A stretch of 13,447 nt of DNA from Ruminococcaceae bacterium UBA3710 (GTDB taxonomy: Bacteria > Bacillota > Clostridia > Oscillospirales > Acutalibacteraceae): NCBI GenBank assembly GCA_002371985.1, contig DFHZ01000040.1, positions 1-13,447 on the forward strand, in the 5' to 3' direction. The notes under the pieces were generated by a model, which saw only the letters and a list, made by a program, of their open reading frames with translations, was not told the origin of the DNA and ran no database searches. Of this stretch, positions 12,938 to 13,447 are shown in pieces. Both the position numbers and the translations under genes were made by a program. The stretch's first letter is position 1. Each line of letters starts with the position of its first letter.

Positions 12938-13447
12938 ATGAAAAAAATAGTCTCTCTTGTGCTTGCATTGCTTATGATGACATCTGTACTGTTTTCTGCG
13001 CCGATTTCGGCAAACACAGCGTCGCTCGACAATGCGGTAAACGAAACAAGAACAAACGCAAACGAGGAAAGCGGGTTTATGGCATTTATCCATGCCTTAT
13101 TCTACTCAAAACTGACCTTTGATACCGATGGCGGATCAGATGTACCGCCTCAGTATGCCTTTAAACTTTTTGGTAAGTTTAAAACCCCTGCCAATCCCAA
13201 AAAAGAAGGATATACATTTGCAGGCTGGGAGCCATCTTTGCCAACCCGAGCACCGCTTTTCGGTAATGTTACTGTTAAAGCAAAATGGGAAGCCAAAACT
13301 TATCAAGTGAAATGGGTTGTCGATGGGAAGACATATTCATCGGCGGAAGTGGAATACGGAGCAAAAATAACCAGACCCGCAGATCCGAAGAAGGAAGGCT
13401 ATTCCTTTGTAGGCTGGTCACCCGATGTTGCGGAAAAGATGCCGGCA
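12938..13447 (+). CDS. Secreted protein with Listeria-Bacteroides (InlB B-type) repeats, 3'-partial
   Basis: Open frame of 170 codons that leaves the window. It begins with a Sec signal peptide (MKKIVSLVLALLMMTSVLF, cleavage near SAPISA-NT). After a short spacer come repeats of the beta-grasp InlB-B / Flg_new type. The first runs KLTFDTDGGSDVPPQY, PKKEGYTFAGWEPSLP, VKAKWEA. The second starts YQVKWVVDGKTYSSAEVEYG and runs PKKEGYSFVGWSP. Such repeats occur in many copies in secreted clostridial proteins and act as stalks or adhesion modules; what follows is not visible. Higher G+C than the cassette and similar to the 980-residue protein, so it belongs to the surface-protein neighbourhood rather than the cassette. 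Start supported by a consensus Shine-Dalgarno. Confidence 0.9.
   Translation, partial: MKKIVSLVLALLMMTSVLFSAPISANTASLDNAVNETRTNANEESGFMAFIHALFYSKLTFDTDGGSDVPPQYAFKLFGKFKTPANPKKEGYTFAGWEPSLPTRAPLFGNVTVKAKWEAKTYQVKWVVDGKTYSSAEVEYGAKITRPADPKKEGYSFVGWSPDVAEKMPA

Noticed and set aside
1..13447. CRISPR array, tRNA, rRNA, integrase or transposase
   Set aside because: No regularly spaced repeats, no RNA gene signatures and no protein with recombinase or transposase motifs were seen on either strand.

Overview
The window looks like a low-GC Gram-positive chromosome from the Clostridia, most like the gut Oscillospiraceae/Ruminococcaceae. This is inferred from protein families: BspA-type leucine-rich repeat surface proteins, FIVAR and Ig-like domains, Listeria-Bacteroides repeats and zinc-ribbon membrane proteins. 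No RNA gene, CRISPR array or transposase was seen. Every gene I can support is on the + strand.

Region 1 (1-4720) holds two adjacent genes. The first is an ECF sigma factor, cut by the window start, with a transmembrane segment and an extracellular Thr-rich linker ending in BspA-type repeats. Its C-terminus is broken by a 23-bp tandem duplication (1525-1570), which causes a stop at 1578. The old reading frame continues to 1730, and the next gene starts at 1731. That gene encodes a 980-residue secreted BspA-like protein with LRR, three FIVAR-like and Ig-like domains. A good intrinsic terminator follows at 4690-4720.

Region 2 (about 4721-12681) is much more A+T-rich and reads as one cassette. 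After a 313-base gene-free stretch with a candidate promoter and nested dyads comes a Cro/CI-type repressor. Six membrane or exported proteins follow: an M48 metalloprotease with a zinc ribbon at each end; a zinc ribbon-TM-Asp loop-SH3-like protein; a two-TM protein with a C-terminal zinc ribbon like that of the protease; a secreted protein with three PPC-like beta domains and a tail anchor; and two more zinc ribbon-TM-ectodomain proteins. Gaps are short (15-111 nt) and no convincing terminator separates the genes, so an operon is likely. All six zinc ribbons are predicted to face the cytoplasm, while the ectodomains face the wall. I infer a cell-envelope sensing or quality-control module; its function is not known from the sequence.

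Region 3 (12682-13447) returns to higher G+C. It holds a 5'-truncated remnant of an Ig-like surface protein, immediately after the cassette, and then the start of another secreted protein with Listeria-Bacteroides repeats that runs off the window. The composition change and truncated remnant suggest that the A+T-rich cassette was inserted among surface-protein genes.
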